A DNA stretch of 64,000 bases, taken from Ancylothrix sp036704045 (lineage in GTDB: Bacteria > Cyanobacteriota > Cyanobacteriia > Cyanobacteriales > Oscillatoriaceae). Shown piece by piece: positions 34,479 through 42,832 of the stretch. How positions within the stretch are numbered: the stretch's first letter is position 1; each line of letters opens with the position of its first letter. Location: assembly GCA_036704045.1 (NCBI GenBank), contig DATNQM010000034.1, positions 1 through 64,000 on the forward strand, given 5' to 3'. A program made the translations under genes and the position numbers. The notes under the pieces are model-generated. The model did no database searches. It saw nothing but the letters and a program-made list of their open reading frames with translations, and was not told where the DNA came from.

Positions 34479-36353
34479 ATGCCAACCGAAGGCTTGCCGG
34501 CAATAGCGATCTTTGGGGCGTGTGGAATGGTAAAAAATTTGAGTTCGCAGCCTGCCGGAGTTGCTTCTAGCAGCCAGCAGCACTCTAAGTATCGAATTTT
34601 ATCTCAAATTGGGCAGGGTCAATTTGGAAGGGTTTTTTGTGCAATCATGCGCCCCAGTGGCGAAATTGTGGCGCTTAAAGAATTAAGTCATCATAATTCG
34701 CCGACGAATAAGTTTTTGAGGGAATTGTGGTCGTTAATTACGCTACGTCATCCGGCGGTTGTTGGTTGTTTGGCTTTGGAACATACGGCAACGGGTAGGT
34801 ATTTGGTGATGGACTATTGTGAGGGGGGAACTCTTCGCAATTTGATGGAACAAGAGAAGGCGTTGAAGTTAGTTGAAGCTTTGCATTTGGTGATAGGGAT
34901 TTTGTCGGGTTTGGAATATACCCATCGCCAAGGAATTGTGCATTGTGATATGAAGCCTGATAATATTTTGCTGAGTTTGGGAAGTGGGGGTTGGATACCA
35001 AAAATTTCTGATTTTGGGCTGGCAATTCGGTTGCCAAAATCTCAAAATGTTGCGGTTCATCAGGAACTTTCTCACGAGTTAGCAATGGGAACACCGGCTT
35101 ATATGGCGCCGGAACGATTTTATGGCCTTTATTCTCCGGGTTCTGATGTGTATGCTGTGGGTATTATGTTGTTTGAGTTGCTGATGGGAAATCGGCCTTT
35201 TGTTGGTATGCCACGAAAGTTGATGTGGGCACATTTAAATGAACGTTTAGACCTTCCTCCAAGTTTGCCTTTGTCTCTACAAGTTATTGTTAAAAAGTCT
35301 TTGGAAAAATTGCCGGCCCGCCGTTATGGTAGTGCGGCTGCAATGGCTAGGGCTTTGCGTGAGGTTTTGGATGATCCGGCTGTTAAGTCTTTGAAACATC
35401 AAAGTTTGCCTTTGGGGAGTGGTTCTCAGGTTTTCCCGCATTTTAAACCTTTGCCGGAAGTTCAGCGAAAAACGCTTAAGTTGGCTTTGGATTTTTTGAG
35501 TTGTTCTGGGTCTGTAATTTGTGGGGCTGGGGGGTGTTTTGTTTGGGTTTGGGAAAGTTTTTCGATGCCTCGACAGGAGGTTGATTTGGGGCTGCCGGTT
35601 TGTGGTTTACAAGTTACTGATTATGGTTGTTTGGTGATGACGGAGGGTGGTGTTTTTTGGTTGAGGGCTGGGGTGTGGAAGGCTCAAAAAGTTGTAGGGT
35701 TGGTGTCAGGAAATTATCTGGCGGCTGTGGAACCGAAAGGTCGATGGTTGGCGCTGGCAAAGGATGGGGTTTTAGAGGTTTATTCGGTTTTAAATGGCTG
35801 CGGTAGTGAGGGTGGTGTTGAGGGGCTATTGGTGCGTACTTTTGGTTTAGAATCTAAAAATTTATCGCATTTATTTTTTTTAGATCGTAGGCATATTTTG
35901 GTGGTTTTTTCTAATTTAGAAAAGAAACAAACTTTGTTTAAGCTTTATAATCGGCGGGGTGAATTTTTGAGTTTGATTACTGTGCCGGTTTTGTTTAATA
36001 ATTTGACGTTGGGTAATGAACCTTACACGCTTTTAGGTATTGAAAAGGGGCAAAATCATGCAGCTTATCGAATTCGTTTACAGCCTTATCAGGTGATGCG
36101 GATTTTGTTAGAAACTGTGCCGACTTTGGCGGTGGCTATTCCTGATGGCTGGGTTTTGGCAACGCCTCAAGGTAAAGTTTTGTTTCTGGATAAGGAAGGC
36201 CGACATTTAGGTTATTTAAATGGGCCAAAAGTAACTACGGCTTTGGCTGGTAGTGGTAAGAATAATTTGCTGTTGGCTAGCTTTACGGAAGGGAAAAGTT
36301 ATTTATATAATTTCCAGGTTGATATTAATTTTAACTGCCAAAAAGAAGAGTAA
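34479..36353 (+). CDS. SpkG-like Ser/Thr protein kinase with propeller-like C-terminus
   Basis: This 624-aa protein has a complete Hanks-type kinase domain (~38-305). The glycine loop is IGQGQFGRVF, Lys is in IVALKEL, HCDMKPDNILL is the catalytic loop near 154, SDFGLAI holds the metal-binding Asp, and TPAYMAPERF lies before the substrate groove. The C-terminal ~300 residues are beta-rich with weak WD/propeller-like repeats (DLGLPVCGLQVTDYGCLVM, GNYLAAVEPKGRWLALAKDG). No membrane segment is seen. An SpkG (slr0152) kinase ends the homologous Synechocystis operon. The start is uncertain: ATG 34479, TTG 34476 and ATG 34527 are all in frame, without a clear ribosome site. Confidence 0.88.
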   Translation: MPTEGLPAIAIFGACGMVKNLSSQPAGVASSSQQHSKYRILSQIGQGQFGRVFCAIMRPSGEIVALKELSHHNSPTNKFLRELWSLITLRHPAVVGCLALEHTATGRYLVMDYCEGGTLRNLMEQEKALKLVEALHLVIGILSGLEYTHRQGIVHCDMKPDNILLSLGSGGWIPKISDFGLAIRLPKSQNVAVHQELSHELAMGTPAYMAPERFYGLYSPGSDVYAVGIMLFELLMGNRPFVGMPRKLMWAHLNERLDLPPSLPLSLQVIVKKSLEKLPARRYGSAAAMARALREVLDDPAVKSLKHQSLPLGSGSQVFPHFKPLPEVQRKTLKLALDFLSCSGSVICGAGGCFVWVWESFSMPRQEVDLGLPVCGLQVTDYGCLVMTEGGVFWLRAGVWKAQKVVGLVSGNYLAAVEPKGRWLALAKDGVLEVYSVLNGCGSEGGVEGLLVRTFGLESKNLSHLFFLDRRHILVVFSNLEKKQTLFKLYNRRGEFLSLITVPVLFNNLTLGNEPYTLLGIEKGQNHAAYRIRLQPYQVMRILLETVPTLAVAIPDGWVLATPQGKVLFLDKEGRHLGYLNGPKVTTALAGSGKNNLLLASFTEGKSYLYNFQVDINFNCQKEE

Positions 36354-36364
36354 ATTACGAGTCA

Positions 36365-37798
36365 ATGAAAAGTGAACTTTTAAAAACTATTGTTAAGGTT
36401 CCTGATGCTATTAGGAAGGTGCAGCTACAAAGATTCGGCGGGGTTTCGCCGGTGGCGGTGGAAGCTATGCAACGGCTGATGGTTATGGTAGAGCAGGTGG
36501 GTTCGCCAGAGGGCGGCTGGCCGGCTCATTTGCAGCCCACTCCTGAGAATTTATTGCCTTATTTGACGGAGGAAGTTTGCGAGGTTTTGCAAGCTTTAAA
36601 TGAAGAAAATAAGAGGGATGAAAAAGTTGTTATTTTTTCTTCTGGTTATGTTTTGATGGCTGATTTTGTGCGTCGTTTGCTTTGGTTTTTGGCAAAAAGT
36701 TCGCCGGAAATTATGCGTTTGGTTGGGGGTGTGCAGGCTGAGGTTCAGTTGAATGTTGAGGAAGATTGGAAAATAGGTATTTTGCGTTTAGTGCCGGTGT
36801 TGGAGGTGAAAACTGTTGAGGATTTTTGGGGTGTGGATTTGGGGACTGGTGAGGTGTGGGATGGGGGGCGGTTTACGCCGCGTCTGATTAAGTTTAAGGG
36901 TGGTTTTTTGGGAAGGGATTGTGTTTTTTCAGAAAGTTTATTAGAAAGGTTGCAGGCAATAGTTTTGCGGGTTTCTCCAGAGTTGGGTGTTTTTTTTAAA
37001 GGTTTTTCGGGACAGGTTTTGTGTCCCTATCAAGAATGGTTGTTGTGTGATTTGGGGTTGAGTTGGAGTTGGGATTTTTTGGAGGGAGTAATGGGGTTTG
37101 ATGAGGATTTTAAGCATAATGATGAGGGTTTTGTTTTAGGCAGTTCTGGTTTAGCAAAAGGTTATTTTGAGGATTTGGTGAAGGATTTTTTGATGGGGTT
37201 GCCGGTGGGAGATTTGAATTGCGGGGAAGGGGAGATGGCAGCAAATTTGATGGTGGATTCTGCACAAGAAAATGAGGGAAATTCGCGGTTTTTAGATGTG
37301 GTGAGTGGGGCTTGTTTTTTGCGCGGATTTTTGGGGGAGGATAGGTTTTTTTTGGAAGATTTTAGACGACGGATTTTATGGCAATTTATTGGTTGTTCGG
37401 AGGTGGTTATGCAGTTAGTTGGTGGGGTAAGGGCGAGGGTTTTGCAACCTAGTGGGGGCTGGGAAAAGGGGGTGTTTAGTTTGGTGCCGGTTTTGGTTGT
37501 AAAGGGTAGGGATTCGGGTAAGTTGAATAAAAGTATAGATTTAAGGACTGGTGATAGTCTGGTTTTACGGGGTGTTGGGGTTGTTAATGATGCGATGATT
37601 TGCTCGGATGAGTGTAGTTTGTTGCGAGATTTGGTGCCGGTGGGTAATTTGATGAAGTGGGTACGAAAGCAGTTTTTTTTGGTGCCAGAAATGGGTTTAT
37701 TATTAAAGGGTTGTGAGGTGAGTTATGGGGGGGTAGATGGTGCGGATAGGCCGGTTATTGTTAAGTTGAGTTTGGTTTGGCGGTTGGTTGCTTATTAA
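36365..37798 (+). CDS. unknown protein with internal duplication
   Basis: I do not recognise this 477-aa protein as a named family. It starts 11 bases after the kinase stop, so it is in operon. Two halves share a pattern: RRLLWFLAKSSPEIMRLVGG...ILRLVPVLEVK...VDLGTGEVW (residues ~97-160) and RRILWQFIGCSEVVMQLVGG...FSLVPVLVVK...IDLRTGDSL (~335-395). The segment PEGGWPAHLQPTPENLLPYL followed by TEEVCEVLQAL (~45-80) loosely recalls the MazG motif P-x-x-G-C-P-W-D...L.PYL.EE..E, but key acidic residues beyond this were not found. It is probably soluble. The coding strand is unusually rich in G and T, like the neighbouring genes. Confidence 0.7.
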   Translation: MKSELLKTIVKVPDAIRKVQLQRFGGVSPVAVEAMQRLMVMVEQVGSPEGGWPAHLQPTPENLLPYLTEEVCEVLQALNEENKRDEKVVIFSSGYVLMADFVRRLLWFLAKSSPEIMRLVGGVQAEVQLNVEEDWKIGILRLVPVLEVKTVEDFWGVDLGTGEVWDGGRFTPRLIKFKGGFLGRDCVFSESLLERLQAIVLRVSPELGVFFKGFSGQVLCPYQEWLLCDLGLSWSWDFLEGVMGFDEDFKHNDEGFVLGSSGLAKGYFEDLVKDFLMGLPVGDLNCGEGEMAANLMVDSAQENEGNSRFLDVVSGACFLRGFLGEDRFFLEDFRRRILWQFIGCSEVVMQLVGGVRARVLQPSGGWEKGVFSLVPVLVVKGRDSGKLNKSIDLRTGDSLVLRGVGVVNDAMICSDECSLLRDLVPVGNLMKWVRKQFFLVPEMGLLLKGCEVSYGGVDGADRPVIVKLSLVWRLVAY

Positions 37799-37883
37799 TG
37801 ATCAAATTTGGGGCGTTAATTATTTTTATAAAGGCTGTTTTTTTGCTTTAATTAGTGATTTTAGATATTATTGGTAATTAATT

Positions 37884-38588
37884 ATGACTGCTATTTATGT
37901 TTATGTTTTGATGAAGTTGCCTGAGTCTGATTTGATTTTGCCTAGGGGGATGGGGAATGGGTTAGAAGTTGTTGTGGTAGATGGGCTGGCGGCTGTTGTA
38001 GAAAGGGGTATTGTTTTGGAGGATATTCAACAAAATGAGGAGGATTTGTTGCAGGCAGTTTTGTGTCATGATCGGGTAATTTGTGAGTTGTTTGAGCAAG
38101 GGGCGGTTTTGCCTTTGCGGTTTGGTAGTAGTTTTGTTTCTGTTGAGGCAATTCGTTCTCATTTGGAAGTTAGAAAAGATGATTTTGCTCAAAAATTGGG
38201 CTATTTGGAGGGGAAGGGTGAGTTTTTGTTAAAAATGGTGCCGGTGGAGGCTAAGCCGGCTTCTATTTCTGCGGAGGTGCGGGGTAAGGAGTATTTTTTG
38301 GCGAAAAAGCAACGCTATGAAAGTAGTCAATTGTTTTTGAAAGAACAGGCTGAACAGTTAGATGTGTTGTTGGGGTTGATTGCTGAATTTTATCCGCAAA
38401 TGAAGCGGGTAGCGGCGCAGGTTAATTTGGAGAGGGTTTATTTGTTAATAAAACTTAATGAAGAATTATTGTTAAAGCAGCGGTTGGAAGAGTGGCAGCA
38501 ACGGTGTAAATACTGGGAGTTGTTTGTGGGAAAAGCTATGCCTGCTTATCATTTTGCGGCTGAATTTTCAAATTTAGGGAGGGGTTAA
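37884..38588 (+). CDS. GvpL/GvpF-family protein
   Basis: This 234-aa protein matches GvpL/F by pattern: an N-terminal YVYVLMKLPE strand, HDRVICELFEQGAVLPLRFG (the family's most conserved block), KMVPVEAKP, GKEYFLAKKQRYE, and a C-terminal AMPAYHFAAEF. GvpF and GvpL are minor gas-vesicle assembly proteins. No other gas-vesicle gene (gvpA, gvpC, gvpN) is in the window, so this copy may be outside a gas-vesicle operon, with a role in this photosynthesis-linked cluster. It follows the unknown 477-aa gene by 85 bases. Confidence 0.85.
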   Translation: MTAIYVYVLMKLPESDLILPRGMGNGLEVVVVDGLAAVVERGIVLEDIQQNEEDLLQAVLCHDRVICELFEQGAVLPLRFGSSFVSVEAIRSHLEVRKDDFAQKLGYLEGKGEFLLKMVPVEAKPASISAEVRGKEYFLAKKQRYESSQLFLKEQAEQLDVLLGLIAEFYPQMKRVAAQVNLERVYLLIKLNEELLLKQRLEEWQQRCKYWELFVGKAMPAYHFAAEFSNLGRG

Positions 38589-38754
38589 GTTGAGGTTGTG
38601 AAGATAAATTATCCGTATTTTTACTGAAGTTTGAAAAAAATTATTAAGCAAAGTTAATAGTAGTGAGAATAAGATGTTAAAAATTACATCAATTGCTTGC
38701 GAGAAATTTGCGTTTGGCTGAAACTAAAGGTGGGGTTTAAATAAGGACAGAGAA

Positions 38755-39267
38755 ATGCGTAGTCTTAATTCAACTTTGGAAGAATTGGCGCTCTCAAGTG
38801 AGGGACGTTATTTAACTACGGCAGAACTTCAGCCGGTACAGAGATATTTAAAAACTTTTTCTAATCGGGTACAAACTTATAATTTGTTGAGAGATAAGGG
38901 AGATAAATTGGTGCAATTGGCGCTGAAAAAGTATCAACCTTTGCATCCTGATGTAATGCAAAAACATGGCAAACGCTGTGTTTATGATATGAATGAGGCT
39001 TTACGTTATATTGCTTTGTCGATTTTGCGGGATGATGAGAAATTTTTTAAGGAAAGCCTTTTTTTCTGGCAGGCAAATATTTTGGGGGCTTATCGACAAA
39101 ATGGTAATTGTTTGGTGGCGTACCGTTGTTTACAAGATGTTGTTCACGAATATTTACCAGCGCAGGTTCAACAGTTAGTTAATCCTTATTTGGATATGGT
39201 TTTACAAACTTTGGATTTGCCTCCTAAGTTGATGGCTTCTATGCAAAAAGTGCCGGTGAGTTTTTAA
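38755..39267 (+). CDS. phycobiliprotein-like protein with candidate bilin cysteine
   Basis: This 170-aa protein has the phycobiliprotein pattern: SSEGRYLTTAELQPVQRYL at the N-terminus and KRCVYDMNEALRYIALSIL in the chromophore region. Cys75, Asp78 and the L-R-Y block align with the C-I-R-D-x-x-x-x-L-R-Y motif of allophycocyanin-type subunits, so covalent bilin is possible. Of the three such proteins in this cluster, it alone keeps the Cys. It is too divergent to be a standard Apc or Cpc subunit. A good ribosome site (AAGGACAGAG) precedes the ATG, and a phycobilisome-linker gene follows by 99 bases. Confidence 0.8.
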   Translation: MRSLNSTLEELALSSEGRYLTTAELQPVQRYLKTFSNRVQTYNLLRDKGDKLVQLALKKYQPLHPDVMQKHGKRCVYDMNEALRYIALSILRDDEKFFKESLFFWQANILGAYRQNGNCLVAYRCLQDVVHEYLPAQVQQLVNPYLDMVLQTLDLPPKLMASMQKVPVSF

Positions 39268-39366
39268 GAATTGGGCGTTTCTATCAGGGTTGCATCTATA
39301 GGAAGTTTTAAAAAGTAAAACTAGGGTTGATAAATTTTTGGAAGTTTGGAAGTTTGGAGGAGTATT

Positions 39367-39954
39367 ATGTTAACGCAACAAATTAAAACTAGTCATTCTG
39401 CTTCTGTGGAAGAAAGGGAGTTTATTTTACGGCAAATTTATTCGCAGGTTTTGGAAAGGCAACCTTATGTGTTTGAAAAAAAGCAAATTGCTGAGTTAGA
39501 AAAAGGGTTTCTTAAGGGTAAGTTGGGAATTCGTCATTTCCTGAAAAGTTTGGCGGTATCGCCGGTTTATTTAAAGTGTTTTTATGAATGCAGTTCTAAT
39601 ATTAAATTTATTGAGAATGCGTTTAAACATTTTTTGGGTCGGGCGTTGCATGATGAGTCGGAAATTCGGGTTTATGATGATATTTTAATTCGGCAGGGTG
39701 TGGGGGCAATGGTGTCTCAAATGCTGGATTCTGATGAGTATCGTAAGGCGTTTGGTTCTTTTACTGTTCCTTATTGGCGTAACCGTCGTTATGAGTCTCC
39801 TAGTGATTATTTGGAGACGCGATTTTTAAGTAAGGAACACGCAGGAGATCGGGGTTGGGCTCTTCCTACTTTATATTGGCATGAGTTGCATTTGGATTGT
39901 ACGGGGGGCCGGTGTCGTCCTTTGATTGGTGCTTCGCGTCGGTTGCGTTGTTAG
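39367..39954 (+). CDS. single-domain phycobilisome linker-like protein
   Basis: This 195-aa protein consists of one phycobilisome-linker (Pfam PBS_linker_poly type) domain. Visible blocks are ERQPYVFEKKQIAELEKGF, IRHFLKSLAVSPVYLKCF, FIENAFKHFLGRALHDESE and LDSDEYRKAFGSFTVPYWR. Rod-core linkers (CpcG) have this domain plus a ~50-residue C-terminal extension, and core linkers (ApcE) have several copies; here only one short form is present. I use the ATG at 39367 because GGAGGAG lies just upstream. It probably forms an assembly with the neighbouring phycobiliprotein-like proteins. Confidence 0.88.
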   Translation: MLTQQIKTSHSASVEEREFILRQIYSQVLERQPYVFEKKQIAELEKGFLKGKLGIRHFLKSLAVSPVYLKCFYECSSNIKFIENAFKHFLGRALHDESEIRVYDDILIRQGVGAMVSQMLDSDEYRKAFGSFTVPYWRNRRYESPSDYLETRFLSKEHAGDRGWALPTLYWHELHLDCTGGRCRPLIGASRRLRC

Positions 39955-39992
39955 TTTGCTGGGGTTTTGGGGGATTTGATGATGAGTTGTGG

Positions 39993-40023
39993 GCCGGTTT
40001 GTTTGAATAACCGGCTTTTTTTT
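39993..40023 (+). terminator. terminator after linker gene
   Basis: GCCGGTT (39993-39999) pairs with AACCGGC (40009-40015), followed by nine T. It ends the plus-strand series and abuts the 3' end of msrA on the other strand. Confidence 0.85.
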
Positions 40024-40492
40024 ACAGTTGTCGGCGTTTTTTTTCTAAATATTGTTGGTGATATTCTTCGGCTAAATAAAACTCACCGGCTTGCTTTATT
40101 TGCGTCACAATTTCTTTATCATACCGGCCCGAAATCTGTAATTTTCGCTTTGATTCTCTGGCTAATTTTTCCTGTTCTGGTGTGTGGTAAAAAATCGCTG
40201 AACGATACTGCTCACCTCGATCTGGCCCTTGGCGGTTTAATTGTGTTGGATCGTGGCAATTCCAAAATACCTCTAATAATTGCTCATAACTAATAATATT
40301 CGGGTCGTATTCTATTTGTACTGCTTCTGCATGGCCGGTGACGCGAGCACAAACGTCTAAATAACAAGGGTTTGGCCAGTGACCGCCGGTGTATCCTACC
40401 GCAGTTGAAATTACTTTTTTTAAGCTGCGAAAAGTATCTTCTACTTTCCAAAAACAGCCGCAGGCAAATGTTGCTTTTTCAGGATTTTTCAT
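40022..40492 (-). CDS. msrA: peptide methionine-(S)-S-oxide reductase
   Basis: The 156-aa enzyme has the MsrA active site GCFWKVE (catalytic Cys13), then YTGGHWPNPCY, HAEAVQIEYDP, FWNCHDPTQLNRQGPDRG and QYRSAIFYH. It reduces methionine-S-sulfoxide in proteins. Common MsrA sequences have GCFWG or GCFWC; GCFWKVE is one of the shorter cyanobacterial forms. It is convergent with the linker gene. Confidence 0.95.
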   Translation of the reverse strand: MKNPEKATFACGCFWKVEDTFRSLKKVISTAVGYTGGHWPNPCYLDVCARVTGHAEAVQIEYDPNIISYEQLLEVFWNCHDPTQLNRQGPDRGEQYRSAIFYHTPEQEKLARESKRKLQISGRYDKEIVTQIKQAGEFYLAEEYHQQYLEKKRRQL

Positions 40493-40567
40493 GGTTGTAG
40501 TATTGTGATGGTTGGAATTCGGAAAATTGAGATTTTAAAGCTATTAAAGCTGTCTTACATACCGCAA

Positions 40568-42478
40568 CTAAAATAACAACTTTCCGGCCATTTCAATTAA
40601 CTCTAAAGCTTCAACACTGCGGGGTAAAAGCGGCAACCTTACGACTGTTTTACCAGTAAATAAATTCCCATCAATTTGAATATTGCCATCATAACGATTA
40701 TGAACCAAAAAACGCTGATAAACACCCATTTCTTCGAGAGATTGCGATAAACGGGCTTGTTCGGCAAAAATAGCTGCTTCTGCTTGCACAACTCCAATAA
40801 ATTCTGTATATTCTCGATTTTTTAACTTCTTTTGGGCTTGGACAACTGAAACTCGTAGACTCCGAAGCCGACTCATAAAATCGACTCTTCCTAAGACATC
40901 TTGATATTTAATCCATAGCTTAAAAATCCATGCTAACCAATCACTCATCGCGGCCGGCATTTCCAAAAATCGTAATAAATGGCCGGTCGGTGCAGTGTCC
41001 AAAATAATCAAATCTATTTCATTTCCTTCTAATAAATTAATTATCTCTACTACTGACAGCATTTCATCCATTCCTGGTAAAGCCTGAGAAACAATTTGTC
41101 GCCATGCTTGCGGCCCATAGGCAAGTTTAATGGCGCTATTTTCATCCCCGGACTCTCCACTCATCATTTCTGCTAATTCCCACAAATAATCTTCGCGGAA
41201 TTGATTTAAAATAATTTCTGAATCTACCTCTTGTACACTTAAATTTTCTGTGATTTCCGTTGGTTGATGCCCTAATTTTGCTCCTAAAGCATCACCCAAA
41301 GAATGGGCAGGATCAATGGAAATAATTCTAACTTTTTTGTTGGGATATTTTTTAGCTATTTCCCAACCAATTGCGGCAGAAACTGTTGTTTTACCCACAC
41401 CGCCTTTTCCGCCCACAAGAATTAATCGACGCCCCTCAGCGATAAAATCTGTAAAACTAGGTAGGACTTTTTCTGGGTAAAAAATAGGCAAAGATGATAC
41501 TTTCACAGGAAAGTCTGATGCTGAATAAGGGAGAATTTGAGTAATTAAATCATCTATAGCTTTTCCTCCTAATGGTTGTTGGATTAATTCAGGAATAGTA
41601 AAAACCGGCATTTCTCCAGCAATGGATATAAATTTTTCTAGGATAAGCTGCTGTTCGCCGTAGCGATGTAAATTGCCAACACTGATGTCATTTAAGACTT
41701 TTTCATTCAAAATTCTATTGATAAAAAATCCCCCACAGTTAATTTCTAGCTGTTGTAATTGTTCAACTAATCTTTGGCTTTCTAAAAAACTCATGGGTTC
41801 GGCAATTGTAACTACGAAACAAGCGGTATGATTGATATTTTGAATTAATTCTCTTCCTGCTTTTAAGTCTTTCTTCATTTTCTCTAACCAATCATCGGTT
41901 TTATCGGGGTTATAACGACCGACAAATGACCGACTTATGACGCGATGTTTTTCTTGAAAAAGTTCTAAAGCAGCTAGTAAATTATCGAGAAAATCCATTA
42001 ATCCTAAAAGGTTTAAAGCATGGCCGGTGGGTGCCATGTCTACAACTACTCGGTCAAACAAATGTTCTGTAAATAAACGTTGAATTTCTAATAATCCCAT
42101 TAATTCGTCTAAACCAGGCCAACTCATATCCCAGGCCGGTGTGAGGTCTTCGCCTTCAACAAAACTGCCGCGTTCAACTAAAATTTCTAGGAATTTTCCA
42201 TATTTTTCTTTAAATTCTTTTAGTAATAATTCAGCATCAAATGCTTGAACAGATAAGTTAATAATGTCTGGCATTTGTTGGGCATCGGATGTTACAGATA
42301 ATTGTAAAACATCGCCTAAAGAATGGGCAGGATCGGTGGAAACTAAAAGTATCTTTTCGTTAGGAAATTGTTTTGCTAAAGAGCGAGAAAAACCGCAGGA
42401 AAGAGTGGTTTTGCCAACCCCACCTTTGCCGGTAAATAACATTAACTTTAGGGAATTGAATTTTTCTGATGGAAGCAT
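40568..42478 (-). CDS. two-domain ArsA/Get3-family ATPase
   Basis: The 636-aa protein has two tandem ArsA_ATPase domains. Each has a deviant Walker A (GKGGVGKTTLS near residue 17 and GKGGVGKTTVS near 352), switch-type block STDPAHSLGD or SIDPAHSLGD, and DMAPTGHALNLL or DTAPTGHLLRFL. Each half has a membrane or client-binding helical insert. The family covers arsenite pumps (ArsA) and tail-anchored protein targeting (Get3). No ArsB or ArsC gene is near, and metal-binding cysteines are not evident, so a Get3-like or regulatory role is more likely. The ATG at 42478 is chosen because the fold starts shortly after; a frame extends 63 bases upstream. Confidence 0.9.
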   Translation of the reverse strand: MLPSEKFNSLKLMLFTGKGGVGKTTLSCGFSRSLAKQFPNEKILLVSTDPAHSLGDVLQLSVTSDAQQMPDIINLSVQAFDAELLLKEFKEKYGKFLEILVERGSFVEGEDLTPAWDMSWPGLDELMGLLEIQRLFTEHLFDRVVVDMAPTGHALNLLGLMDFLDNLLAALELFQEKHRVISRSFVGRYNPDKTDDWLEKMKKDLKAGRELIQNINHTACFVVTIAEPMSFLESQRLVEQLQQLEINCGGFFINRILNEKVLNDISVGNLHRYGEQQLILEKFISIAGEMPVFTIPELIQQPLGGKAIDDLITQILPYSASDFPVKVSSLPIFYPEKVLPSFTDFIAEGRRLILVGGKGGVGKTTVSAAIGWEIAKKYPNKKVRIISIDPAHSLGDALGAKLGHQPTEITENLSVQEVDSEIILNQFREDYLWELAEMMSGESGDENSAIKLAYGPQAWRQIVSQALPGMDEMLSVVEIINLLEGNEIDLIILDTAPTGHLLRFLEMPAAMSDWLAWIFKLWIKYQDVLGRVDFMSRLRSLRVSVVQAQKKLKNREYTEFIGVVQAEAAIFAEQARLSQSLEEMGVYQRFLVHNRYDGNIQIDGNLFTGKTVVRLPLLPRSVEALELIEMAGKLLF

Positions 42479-42832
42479 TTTAGGAATCGGGGATTGAGGA
42501 TTAGTAATTGGGAAGAAATAACAAAATAACAAAGATGTCATTTTGTCAAGTGTGGTGAAAAGCCATTTTATAGTTTACTTGCCCCGCATGGGGGGAACAT
42601 CCACTAACATTGATACATCTCTAGCTTAACTCTCAGCCAGCCCAAACTCAAATGTAAAGGATAAATCCTAAAATTAAAATAGGAAAGACCATTTCTAAAA
42701 TCGGCACATTTATAAGCACATTTAGGCGGTAAATTGTGCAAAATAGAAATAGAGAGTATTTTTAAAAAAGGATAGATAGTTAGCAATTATACCTACAAAA
42801 AACCTCACGCCCACCACAAAAAAGGAAAATTC
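42479..42832. other. intergenic between ArsA-like and STAND-associated ATPase genes
   Basis: These ~350 bases divide divergent genes and should hold their promoters. A small C-G-rich palindrome-like patch occurs near 42580. No RNA gene, repeat or further coding signal was found. An AAGGA ribosome site lies 6 bases before the ATG at 42833. Confidence 0.4.

Noticed and set aside
37884..38588. gas-vesicle operon
   Set aside because: Only one GvpL/F-type gene is present; no gvpA, gvpC, gvpN or gvpK was found around it.
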